Assembly (NCBI GenBank): GCA_022072055.1
Contig: JAJVIK010000008.1
Span: forward strand, 1-64,000
Direction: 5' to 3'
Length of the DNA: 64,000 nucleotides
From: a bacterium
Lineage (GTDB): Bacteria; Hinthialibacterota; Hinthialibacteria; OLB16
The notes beneath the pieces were generated by a model. It ran no database searches and was not told the origin of the DNA. It saw only the letters and a program-made list of their open reading frames with translations. Both the position numbers and the translations under genes were made by a program. Positions 10,101 through 17,113 of the stretch are shown in pieces. Positions within the stretch are counted from its first letter, which is position 1, and every line of letters begins with the position of its first letter.

Positions 10101-10341
10101 GAACCACCCCGGGGGCCCCATTCATGGCCGATTCGATGGGAAAGGTGACCAGGCGTTCGATCTCCTCCGGGGCCATGCCGTGCCCCTCGATCAGGAGGGT
10201 CACATAGGGACGGTTGAAATCAGGAAAGACATCGATGTCCAGTTGACTTGCGGACCACAGCCCGAAGATCGAGAGCAGAACCGCGACGATGACCACATAC
10301 AGGCGGAACTCCAGCGCGAGCGCGACAAGGTGTTTGAGCAT
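7150..10341 (-). CDS. czcA: Heavy-metal efflux RND pump, CzcA/CusA family
   Basis: 1063 residues, normal for the HME-RND family, with AAGGAG eight bases before the ATG. The inner-membrane pump exports metal ions by proton antiport. The N-terminal membrane helix is followed by SQLDIDVFPDFNRPYV, then the first periplasmic porter domain. GGISVAVGELVDSAIVGAEN (about 395-415) is the TM4 segment, with the Asp and Glu expected in the proton relay. The second half repeats the fold (LDLLPDFNEGSVLV-type segment, then MNVPQAVIGAVIALLVTG). The C-terminus has a short acidic tail. It is the last gene of a four-gene operon with adaptor, outer-membrane factor and a His-rich protein. Metal specificity (Cu/Ag versus Co/Zn/Cd) is not decided by sequence alone. 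Confidence 0.93.
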   Translation of the reverse strand: MLKHLVALALEFRLYVVIVAVLLSIFGLWSASQLDIDVFPDFNRPYVTLLIEGHGMAPEEIERLVTFPIESAMNGAPGVVRVRSTSSAGFAMINVEFDWGRDLYLCRQIVQERLQLAQEKLPEGVTPVMAPAASVTGEVLRMALTSDGSVSAADLRTLADWDIRPRLMVVEGVAQVFTIGGEAKEYQVLAKPALMARHGVTLSEIETLLRGANANTPGGFIQREGTELLIRNIGRPANIVDLGLLTVKSGPHGSVHLHDVAEVREGRKIPRGTAGLDDQDAVVLTVLKQPEANTLALTDRLDQAIRGIKASLPKGVTLHDDVYKQARFIHTAIDNVIEAVRDGSILVIVILLLFLMNLRMSLIILTAIPLSVLSTFMVFQWFGMTINTMTLGGISVAVGELVDSAIVGAENIYRRLRENRARPPEERAHFLPLIAHATNEVFAGIALGTVIVLLVVIPLFALPGIVGRIFGPIGVAYLVSIFVSMLVSLTLTPVLCSFLLKGRLPDSGKDGIVVRTLKRAVEPVVLTSVRLPLVVLALGGIIAGWSVWKVTRLGMDLLPDFNEGSVLVVAITPPGTALDEANRLSRAVSVAMRQVPEVAISKTGRRSGRSEGDEHAHSVGVSDVEAELLTPEGREPRPLRVIQEDLREALAKVPGVITEVGQPIQHLISHLIGGARSQVIVKIFGPDLKTLERLGSEVHSAMREVAGVVDDYVEPQVMIPQLRITPNDFELSRHGLRKGEVLELLETALQGKVLSQVLEGERSFDLVIRGEDKLRDNPETIGNLLLPIPSGGLIPLKSVAEIAVYPGPTSISHENSRRRLFVLCNVAGRDLGSAVNEIQARIEEQVEFPEGYAWVMGGQYEQLLESGRTMTWLFLFALLLMGVLLAAEFRSFALAAIVLMNVPQAVIGAVIALLVTGTTLNMGALVGFVALCGIASRNGILLITHWVTLIRDEGEEFTPAMILRGCKERLVPVLMTALTTNLGMVPLVLAEGQPGKEILYPVAIVISGGLTTSTILDFTITPAAACLYGRKAILRLAKRRTEGLDDEHMLEAESLEVEGLSAK

Positions 10342-10353
10342 GGCGGAGTCTCC

Positions 10354-12546
10354 TTAGTGCGAGTGACCGTGATCGGCCGCGCCTTCCTTGGGCGCGGAGA
10401 CCGCGAGCAGCAACGCCCGATTCCCCTCCACCACCACCTTGTCGCCGGGGGAAAGCCCCGAAAGGACTTCGGTTCGCGCCAGGGTTTCGAGACCGGTCCG
10501 GACCACCGTGCGATGGAAGTGTTCCCCCTCATCCACGAAGACCACCTTCTCAAAACCATCCGAGAGCACCGCCTTCTTGGGGACATGCAGGACCCCGGAG
10601 CGGCGTTCCAAGGGCACGGCGACCGTGACCGCCATCCCATCGCGGAGCAACTTGCCATCCGGGTTATCCAATTCGATCACCAGGTGAGCCTTGCGGACAT
10701 CCGGGTGGATCGAAGTGTCGAAGTAAACGAAGCGGCCCTCCAAGATCTGGTCCCCCAGCCCGGGGACATGGACCGGGAACGCATCCGCCTTGCGGTTGAC
10801 CACGGCCTTGATCTCGCTTTCGGAAACCTCGACCTCGACATGGACCTTCGAGTAATCCACGAGTTGGAGAAGACGCTGTTCATCGGTAATCGCCTCCTGT
10901 TCGGTGACATCCACGTCCATCAACACGCCGCTTCTGGGACTCTTGAGCACCAGCACGGTCTCGATGGCCGTGGTGTCGCCCTTTCGGAGCCGCTCCAGGG
11001 ATTCCTTGAGGAACCCCCAGGCGAGGAGGTTGGCCTCGGAGAAGAGGGAGTGGTGGACCGCCTCCTCGAGATCAAATTCCGATTGGCGGATGGACGTGCT
11101 GACCTCCGGAGGCAGCACCTTGCGCGCGGACTCGGAGAGGGCCAGGCCGGCCACAAAGGCTTTCAGATCGTCTTCGCTGAAACCCCAGGAAAGCGCCTGG
11201 AGCCTTTTAGCCTCCAGGGTGGCCTCGGCCACCGAGAGCTCGCCCCGCTTGGTTTCGATTTCACGGCGTGAAACCGCCCCCGCGCCGGCCTCCGCGAGGA
11301 GTTCGGTTTCCCGGCGGAGCTTGTCGGCCTCGGCGGCGGCGACCCGGATCTCGCCAAGGAGCTTGGCCACCGCGGCGCGCCCTTCCCCCTCGGCGTAAGT
11401 CTTAAGGTCGGTCACCCGCTCGCGCTCGTGGTAAACGTGCAGAACATCCCGCTGCCATTGAAGCCATTCCGGCACATCCAGGGTGAGGAGGGGGTCTCCC
11501 GACTCCACTCTTTCCCCAGGCCACTTGTGGACCTTGCGGACCACGCCCGGGATGGGGGAATGGATGTCGACTCGGTCCTGGGGCCGCGGGCGGACCCAGC
11601 CGTAGAGATCGAGCGTGACCTGAAGCGCCCCCTCGATCGCGAGTTCCGAGGTGAGTCCGATGGCCTCGCGGATCTTAGGGTCCATCTCGACCGCGTCTTC
11701 CTCGCCGTGCGCGTGCTCCTCAAGGGGGGCCAGCACGATGGCGTCCGCGCCCCGGGTCACCACTCGGTCGCCCTCATAAAGACCGGTTTCAACCCAGACC
11801 TTTCCATCTTCGCGCCTGGCAATTCTGAGTTGTCGTTCCGCGAAGGTCTCTCCCGAGACTTGAACATACGCAATCGATTGACCCTCCTTGGGGACCACCG
11901 CGCTTTCCGGGATCAGGATCGCTCCCTCCTCCTTTCGGACCGGTTCCGTCTTGAATGGGATCTTCCACTGCTGCTCCAACAAGAAGGAGGTTCCTGAAGG
12001 CTCCTCGACTTCGGGCGCCTTGGCGATCTCCTGGTCCGACGAAAACACCGTGATGTCCGGCAGGGGGATCTCCTCGGCCCCATCCTCCGAGGGGATGAGT
12101 ACTGAAACCCGCCATGTTCCCGGGTTCGGGAAAAGCAGGTCGGGGATGTAGATTCCCGGTCGCGTGGGGGCCTTGGCGAGGACCTCAAGCGGTTCGCCCG
12201 AATCCCCGTGCAGGCGGAGGGTTATCGGCCCCTCCCGGCGCGGCTCGGATGTCTTGAGATCCGTGACATGCGTGGTGAAGGGGGAGGGATGCTTCGCCAA
12301 GACAAACGGGTGTTCGATGTACAACCAGTGCCGGATGCCATACACGGTGATCCTGCCGGTCTTGGCTTCCTCCGCGCCATGGTCGTGCGCGTGCCCATGC
12401 TCATGGCCGTGATCATCTTGGACGGGACGCGGCCCGTCTGTGTTACCGCCGCAGCCGGCGGCGATCAGTCCCGCGGCGGCGAGCACGGCGATAAGGGCCG
12501 CGCGCCTCTTGAAATCCCCCGCGAAGGGGGCGCTGAAAGTCTGCAT
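10354..12546 (-). CDS. czcB: Periplasmic adaptor of the metal efflux pump, lipoprotein, His-rich ends
   Basis: 730 residues, far longer than CusB or CzcB (about 400-520). The N-terminus has a signal ending in a lipobox, LIAAGC (about residues 27-32), so it is probably lipid-anchored. A metal-binding DDHGHEHGHAHDHG stretch follows at once, and the protein ends DHGHSH. Between residues about 55 and 155 there is an immunoglobulin-like module (PITLRLHGDSGEPLEV, then PGIYIPDLLFPNPGTWRVSV) similar to YtkA/FixH-type domains. A HlyD-type adaptor with long coiled-coil helices (about 350-480) and a barrel-sandwich (GEVESGDPLLTL-like) fills the rest. It bridges pump and outer-membrane channel. It lies 12 bases before the pump gene. 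Confidence 0.88.
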   Translation of the reverse strand: MQTFSAPFAGDFKRRAALIAVLAAAGLIAAGCGGNTDGPRPVQDDHGHEHGHAHDHGAEEAKTGRITVYGIRHWLYIEHPFVLAKHPSPFTTHVTDLKTSEPRREGPITLRLHGDSGEPLEVLAKAPTRPGIYIPDLLFPNPGTWRVSVLIPSEDGAEEIPLPDITVFSSDQEIAKAPEVEEPSGTSFLLEQQWKIPFKTEPVRKEEGAILIPESAVVPKEGQSIAYVQVSGETFAERQLRIARREDGKVWVETGLYEGDRVVTRGADAIVLAPLEEHAHGEEDAVEMDPKIREAIGLTSELAIEGALQVTLDLYGWVRPRPQDRVDIHSPIPGVVRKVHKWPGERVESGDPLLTLDVPEWLQWQRDVLHVYHERERVTDLKTYAEGEGRAAVAKLLGEIRVAAAEADKLRRETELLAEAGAGAVSRREIETKRGELSVAEATLEAKRLQALSWGFSEDDLKAFVAGLALSESARKVLPPEVSTSIRQSEFDLEEAVHHSLFSEANLLAWGFLKESLERLRKGDTTAIETVLVLKSPRSGVLMDVDVTEQEAITDEQRLLQLVDYSKVHVEVEVSESEIKAVVNRKADAFPVHVPGLGDQILEGRFVYFDTSIHPDVRKAHLVIELDNPDGKLLRDGMAVTVAVPLERRSGVLHVPKKAVLSDGFEKVVFVDEGEHFHRTVVRTGLETLARTEVLSGLSPGDKVVVEGNRALLLAVSAPKEGAADHGHSH

Positions 12547-12564
12547 GTTGGGTTCCTCTCCGGG

Positions 12565-13908
12565 TCATTGTCCGGTGGTCGCGCCGAGCGCGAGGAGGTA
12601 ATCGATCTCCGCTTCGCGGAGTTCGGAGAGGGCGCGGATGGCGTTACGCTCCTGTTCCACCAAACGCACCTGGGCTTGGAGCAAAAGGCTCCTGTCGGTC
12701 AGGCCCTGATCGAGCGCGGATCTCGCGGTTTCAAGGGACTGGCGGATGCTCGGGGAGATTTCATTCTCATAGATCTCCACCGCTTGACGTCGAATTTCGA
12801 GCTGCGAGGAGGTTCGTTCGAGCTCGGACTCGATCTCGCGCGCGAGGGCGGATTTTTCGGCATGGGCGGTCTGCTGTTCGGCGATGCGCTCCTGGACTCG
12901 GGGACGGCCCGAATTGAAGAGGGGAATCTCAAGTCCGAGGGTGAAGAAGTTTTCGGTGTCATCCCCGGCTTCCTCGCGCTCATAGCCGATCACGGGATTG
13001 GGAATCCGAGCGCGTTCGGCGGCGGCGACCGCGGCTTGGGCGGCCTGTATCCGGAGGCTGGCGGCCTCCAGGTCGGGGCGAGAGGGCTTTCGCGAAGCGG
13101 TGTCCGCCGGAAGCAGGGAGGCGCGAAGGTTCCCCGCCACTTGGGGAAGCCCGGCCTCGGTCAACCCAATCAGGAGGGCCAGGTTCTTACGCGCGTTGGC
13201 GTGCTCCTCTAGAACAAGCAGGTTCGCCGTGCGCGCGCCCGCCACCTCCACCCGTGCGAGCTCGAAGGGAAGCGCGCCGGACAGCCCCCGGTGGTAGGTC
13301 TCGGAGGAATGACGAAGAAAGCCCTCGGCGAGCTCGAGGCCATGCTGTTCAACCCCCGCCAATTCACGAGTCGCAAGGGTGGATACATAAGCCCGCATGA
13401 CCTCGGCCAAGACCGATTGGATTCCACGCGAGAGCTGGGCCTGATCGGCCATCAGCTCCAGACCCGCCGCTTGCCTTTCGAGGCCGAGCGCCCCATTGAT
13501 AGGGAGCTCCTGGCTGATGCGGACCACCGGCCCGGAATGCTCGCCGCTGACCTTCTTGGCCCCGCCCTCAACCACTGGGTTCGGGAGAAGCCCCGTGGCC
13601 AGCGCCCGCATCCGGGTTTCCCCGACTTTGGCGCGCTCCACCGAGAGCTTTGGGCTGCTGCGCAACGCCAGATCAAGTAAACCGGCGAGGTCTACGCCCC
13701 CCGCCGGAACGGTTGAGGCAATCCATGAGGAGCCCGAGGGGACCTCTTCCTCCAAGGGTGGAAGCGGTTCTTCCGCCGATGAAGAGGTTGAGTGTATCTC
13801 GGCGCCGGTCAGCGCGGAGGGGGCCTCGGGGGTTCCCCAGCAGACCCAACCTGAACAACCCATCCCCAGCCAGGCAAGGGTGGAGATGAGGATGCGAGTC
13901 TTGTGCAT
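12565..13908 (-). CDS. czcC: Outer-membrane efflux factor, TolC/CzcC family
   Basis: 447 residues. The N-terminus MHKTRILISTLAWLGMGCSG carries a possible lipobox LGMGC. Two repeats of long amphipathic helices, such as LDLALRSSPKLSVERAKV and AASLRIQAAQAAVAAAERAR followed by NPVIGYEREE, mark the TolC fold. This trimeric channel would let the pump and adaptor push metal through the outer membrane. A GGAGAA ribosome site precedes the ATG. The gene is 18 bases before the adaptor gene and 158 bases after the His-rich gene. Confidence 0.9.
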   Translation of the reverse strand: MHKTRILISTLAWLGMGCSGWVCWGTPEAPSALTGAEIHSTSSSAEEPLPPLEEEVPSGSSWIASTVPAGGVDLAGLLDLALRSSPKLSVERAKVGETRMRALATGLLPNPVVEGGAKKVSGEHSGPVVRISQELPINGALGLERQAAGLELMADQAQLSRGIQSVLAEVMRAYVSTLATRELAGVEQHGLELAEGFLRHSSETYHRGLSGALPFELARVEVAGARTANLLVLEEHANARKNLALLIGLTEAGLPQVAGNLRASLLPADTASRKPSRPDLEAASLRIQAAQAAVAAAERARIPNPVIGYEREEAGDDTENFFTLGLEIPLFNSGRPRVQERIAEQQTAHAEKSALAREIESELERTSSQLEIRRQAVEIYENEISPSIRQSLETARSALDQGLTDRSLLLQAQVRLVEQERNAIRALSELREAEIDYLLALGATTGQ

Positions 13909-14066
13909 GATCCGTTCTCCCTGGGTGGCGCTCCTTTTCCTGGGGAAGCGCGCACCTTGAAAATCAGCCGAAATTCCGTAGCGGGCAGCGGGCGCCCCCC
14001 ATGATCGACACCCATGTCCGCGGTGTCAAAAGGGGCGCGCCCATTCCAAGCGGATGGGAAAGGAGA

Positions 14067-14459
14067 TCAGATCAGGAGGGAGTGGAGGGTGATGAACAAC
14101 CCCTCCTTGGGGGGTGGATCCCACTCGGTGATTGAGAAGGCGAAGCCCACGCCGGTCGCGGCCACGCGCGGGGTCTCGACCGGGGAAAGGGCCATCGACA
14201 CGGGAAGAATCAGTTTGTGGAATGCGGCATGGGCGAAGGACGGGTGCCAGTCATGGCAGTGCCCCTGGTGCTCATCCCCGCTTTCATGGTGATGGCTGGG
14301 ATGGTGGTCATCCGAGTGGGTGTGGGGACAAGCCGAATCCGAGGCCCCATCCGGGTGAGCATGCGCCCGGTGACAATAGTCCACCAGGGCGTGGTCCACG
14401 GTGATGTGCGCGGAGAGGAACAGCAACGCCGCGAGCGTGACAAGGGCGATCAGACGCAT
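14067..14459 (-). CDS. Small secreted His/Asp-rich protein, probable metal-binding partner of the efflux operon
   Basis: 130 residues from the ATG at 14459, chosen because CGGAG sits nine bases upstream and the protein then begins with a clean signal peptide (MRLIALVTLAALLFLSAHI). The middle holds HAHPDG, HTHSDDHHPSHHHESGDEH and HCHDWHP, about 18 His within 55 residues plus several Cys. The C-terminal half is more ordinary and ends in a hydrophobic LHSLLI. No named family is recognised. As the first gene of the czcCBA-like operon it probably binds metal in the periplasm as sensor, chaperone or buffer; that role is inferred from context. Confidence 0.7.
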   Translation of the reverse strand: MRLIALVTLAALLFLSAHITVDHALVDYCHRAHAHPDGASDSACPHTHSDDHHPSHHHESGDEHQGHCHDWHPSFAHAAFHKLILPVSMALSPVETPRVAATGVGFAFSITEWDPPPKEGLFITLHSLLI

Positions 14460-14523
14460 GTCGTTATTCTCCGGGGTCTTGGCTCGGCTGTCAAGCAATC
14501 GGGGACTGTCACCGGGATTGCGG

Positions 14524-14553
14524 TTGAGTCTCGGGGGCGGAATCCGGTATAGT
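14524..14553 (+). promoter_or_regulatory. Putative promoter of the gatC operon
   Basis: TTGAGT (14524-14529), an 18-base spacer and TATAGT (14548-14553) lie 57 bases before the gatC ATG. The -10 is preceded by CCGG, the same context as the TATAGT in front of the DAHP synthase gene. Confidence 0.4.
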
Positions 14554-14609
14554 TCGGGGATTCGATTTCACTCCGCGTTCTCAAACGCGGCCAGGGGAGT
14601 TCACGGGCA

Positions 14610-14903
14610 ATGGCGGTCACCAAGGCGGAGGTCCAACATATCGCGCTTCTTTCCAGGCTTGCAATCAGCGAGGAAGAGTCGGAGCGGTATGCCCAACAGC
14701 TCAGCGAAATCCTGGACTATGCCGCCCAGCTCAACCGGTTGGACACCGCCGGCGTGGAGCCGACCTTTCACGCCGTGCCCCTGGTCAATGTTTTCCGCGA
14801 GGACATCCAGGGGACTCCGATTCCCTTGGAGGCCGCTCTTTCCAACAGCGCCCGAGCCAAAGGCTCCTTCTTCGAGGTTCCCAAAGTCGCCGACGGATCA
14901 TGA
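14610..14903 (+). CDS. gatC: Asp-tRNA(Asn)/Glu-tRNA(Gln) amidotransferase subunit C
   Basis: 97 residues, the usual GatC length. The motif HIALLSRLAISEEE at the start and the helix QQLSEILDYAAQLNRLDTAGVEPT are diagnostic. GatC stabilises the GatA-GatB complex that converts Glu-tRNA(Gln) and/or Asp-tRNA(Asn) to the amidated forms. Neither gatA nor gatB follows, although gatCAB operons are common. Instead the stop overlaps the start of an HD-GYP gene by four bases (ATGA at 14900-14903). The tRNA-Asn gene in this window is 19 kb away. Confidence 0.92.
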   Translation: MAVTKAEVQHIALLSRLAISEEESERYAQQLSEILDYAAQLNRLDTAGVEPTFHAVPLVNVFREDIQGTPIPLEAALSNSARAKGSFFEVPKVADGS

Positions 14904-15874
14904 CCGCCGAGGCCCAGCAGCCCGTTGAGAGCCTGTTTCCGATCAGCCTCCATTCACTGCGCTTGGACACCGTCCTCACTTTTGAGCTCTACCTCAAGCA
15001 CGCGAGCGGGAAACAGGTTCTCTACCGCGCCAAGGACATCCCCTTCACCGAGGAGGTCCGGAGCAGCCTGATCGCGAACGGGGTCGCCGAGCTGTATGTC
15101 CCCCGCTCCCAGCGCGACGATTACTTCGAGTACGCCAGTCACGAGATCAAGGCGGTGGTGGCGGACCCCAAGATGCCGGTCGTGGAAAAGGCCCAGGCGG
15201 TTTACAAAGTCACCACCTCGATCATGGAGGACCTGTTTGTCACTCCCAAATCCAGCGAGCGCATCCGCCAGGCCAAGACCGCCATCCACCACACGGTCAA
15301 CTTCATGCTCGAGAATCAGGAGGCCACCCGCAGCCTGATGTTTCTCACCCACCATGATTACTACACCTACACCCACTCCGTGAATGTCACGATCTTCTCC
15401 ACGGCCCTGGCTCAACGAGTCTTCGAGACGGAAACGGAGACACCGGATTTCCGATTGTTGGGGGAAGGGTTCCTCCTCCATGACATCGGCAAGTCGACCA
15501 TTCCCGCCTCGATCATCAACAAGCCCGGAAAGCTCACCGACGCCGAATGGGCGCTCATGCGAACCCACCCCGAGGCGGGGCGCCGAATCCTCAAGGAAAC
15601 AAAGACCCTTAACGAGATCATTGAGAAGATTGTCCTGCAGCACCACGAAAGAATGGACGGAAAAGGCTATCCCTTCGGACTCAAGGGGGATGAGATCGAG
15701 CCCGCCGCGCGGGTCTGCGCCATCGCGGATGTTTTCGACGCCATCACCACGGTGCGCTCGTACCGCGACCCGCTGCCCACCTTTGAGGCGCTCAAAGTCA
15801 TGCGGAACGACATGGGCAATCACTTCGACTGGAATTACTTTGACCAATTCGTGGTGCTCTTCCGGAAGGAATGA
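14900..15874 (+). CDS. HD-GYP domain protein, probable cyclic-di-GMP phosphodiesterase
   Basis: 324 residues. The C-terminal half has the full HD-GYP set: THS (158-160), HDIGK (194-198), a second His in MRTHPEAG, and HHERMDGKGYP (248-258) with the GYP signature. Such proteins hydrolyse cyclic di-GMP using a metal centre. The N-terminal 130 residues, including ISLHSLRLDTVLTFELYL and IPFTEEVRSSLIANGVAELYV, form the domain often placed before HD-GYP and may sense a signal or aid dimerisation. There is no membrane segment, so it is cytoplasmic. It overlaps gatC upstream and the CPBP protease downstream by four bases each, so the three are translationally coupled. Confidence 0.88.
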   Translation: MTAEAQQPVESLFPISLHSLRLDTVLTFELYLKHASGKQVLYRAKDIPFTEEVRSSLIANGVAELYVPRSQRDDYFEYASHEIKAVVADPKMPVVEKAQAVYKVTTSIMEDLFVTPKSSERIRQAKTAIHHTVNFMLENQEATRSLMFLTHHDYYTYTHSVNVTIFSTALAQRVFETETETPDFRLLGEGFLLHDIGKSTIPASIINKPGKLTDAEWALMRTHPEAGRRILKETKTLNEIIEKIVLQHHERMDGKGYPFGLKGDEIEPAARVCAIADVFDAITTVRSYRDPLPTFEALKVMRNDMGNHFDWNYFDQFVVLFRKE

Positions 15875-16512
15875 TCCTCTTTTTCAAGGCGGGATGGATT
15901 CGGCTGGCGCTTGGGGCCGGGTTTCTGTACACGGCCCTGGCCCTGGTTCATCGTGGGCGCGGAATCACGGGTCCGATCTTCCAACATTTCCAGGTCGCGC
16001 CCGTTTTCTCCATCCACTGGGTGAAATGGGTCCCCCTCGGGATCGCGCTCGATATTCTGCTGATCCTCCTCTACTTCTCTTTAGGGGCGATGCTCGCGCC
16101 CAAGCTATTCCCCCGCGCGTTCCTGACATCTTGCGCTCGCCTGTTCGCGCGGCATGGCCCCTTGCTGGTCCTGGGGTGTGGGGTCCTCGCGGCGGGTCTG
16201 GAAGAGCCACTCTTCCGCTGGGAGATCCAGAAGCAACTGATGAGCGATGTGGGGGCGAGCGAAGGGGTGGTTCTGGCCGCGGTTCTCCAAGCGGCCGCCT
16301 GCTGGACCCCGCTCACCCATCTGCTCACCGGCCTGATGTTCCTGCGGGGTCTGCTTTACGGCCTGGTTTACCAGATCAGCGGGCATCCGCTCGCGCCGGT
16401 GATGGTCCATGGGGTCGGGGAGTTGCTGTTCATCGGGGGAATCGCGCTCATGGGCCGCTTCGGACTCACCTCGACTCCGCCCGAGGAGCCGAGGGGCCTG
16501 ACCCATCCTTAG
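15871..16512 (+). CDS. CPBP-family intramembrane metalloprotease-like protein
   Basis: 213 residues with about six hydrophobic segments. The family signature is visible: EEPLFR (paired Glu plus Arg, in the middle) and PVMVHGVGE near the C-terminus with the third-motif His. The second-motif His on the intervening helix is less clear; LTGLMFLRGLLYG lies where FxxxH is expected. CPBP (CAAX protease/bacteriocin-processing) proteins cleave in the membrane or confer bacteriocin immunity. The start overlaps the HD-GYP stop (ATGA at 15871-15874). Confidence 0.65.
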   Translation: MILFFKAGWIRLALGAGFLYTALALVHRGRGITGPIFQHFQVAPVFSIHWVKWVPLGIALDILLILLYFSLGAMLAPKLFPRAFLTSCARLFARHGPLLVLGCGVLAAGLEEPLFRWEIQKQLMSDVGASEGVVLAAVLQAAACWTPLTHLLTGLMFLRGLLYGLVYQISGHPLAPVMVHGVGELLFIGGIALMGRFGLTSTPPEEPRGLTHP

Positions 16513-16528
16513 CTCTCGTTCACTCCCA

Positions 16529-17113
16529 TCAATCCGGCGCTCCCCTCCGTTTCCCTCCTCGTCCGATCCAAAGGGTGCAGCACAGGGTTTGGACAGCCAT
16601 TCCGATGAGCGCCAGGGTGAGCCACTTTTCCTCCAGATGAACTCCGCCAACGATCAACGCCGCGCCCGCGAGCGAGGAGCCGACAATCACCAGGTACCGT
16701 TGCAGGAGACTGAGGAGGACCCCTCCCAGGAGACCGGCGAGGAGGGTGAACCAAGGCCCCTCGGCAAAGTCTCCCAGCCGCCCATTGGCCAAGCGTTCGG
16801 AAAGCCCGACCGCCTCATCCAGGCGGACCTTGAGCGCCAGTGCGATCAGCACCCCGGACACAAAGACGACCATTCCGAAGAAGGCCCGCGCGGCCAAGCC
16901 GCCGACCACCGCGAAAACCACCGCGCTGAGGAGGTAACCCCAATCGGGGATTCGCGTGTCCGGAAGGAGCAGGATCGCGATATCCACCAAGAGCACCCCC
17001 ACCAGCGCGCCCAGCGACCAGCCCACCACTCGGACGGCGAGCGGAATCGCCGCCCACCCAAGCAGGAGGAGGACCAGCCCCGCCGGGAGAAACGGATGGA
17101 CTCCGATCTCCAT
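16529..17113 (-). CDS. Polytopic membrane protein of unknown function
   Basis: 194 residues with about six or seven hydrophobic helices, for example LPAGLVLLLLGWAAIPLAV, VVGWSLGALVGVLLV and LTLALIGMAVQTLCC. The Gly-rich helix packing recalls DUF4203/TM198-type proteins, but I cannot confirm the family. The start at 17113 overlaps the TPR gene's stop as TGATG, so the two are translated together. Longer frames reaching upstream only shadow the TPR gene. It is convergent with the CPBP gene, 16 bases apart. Confidence 0.6.
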   Translation of the reverse strand: MEIGVHPFLPAGLVLLLLGWAAIPLAVRVVGWSLGALVGVLLVDIAILLLPDTRIPDWGYLLSAVVFAVVGGLAARAFFGMVVFVSGVLIALALKVRLDEAVGLSERLANGRLGDFAEGPWFTLLAGLLGGVLLSLLQRYLVIVGSSLAGAALIVGGVHLEEKWLTLALIGMAVQTLCCTLWIGRGGKRRGAPD

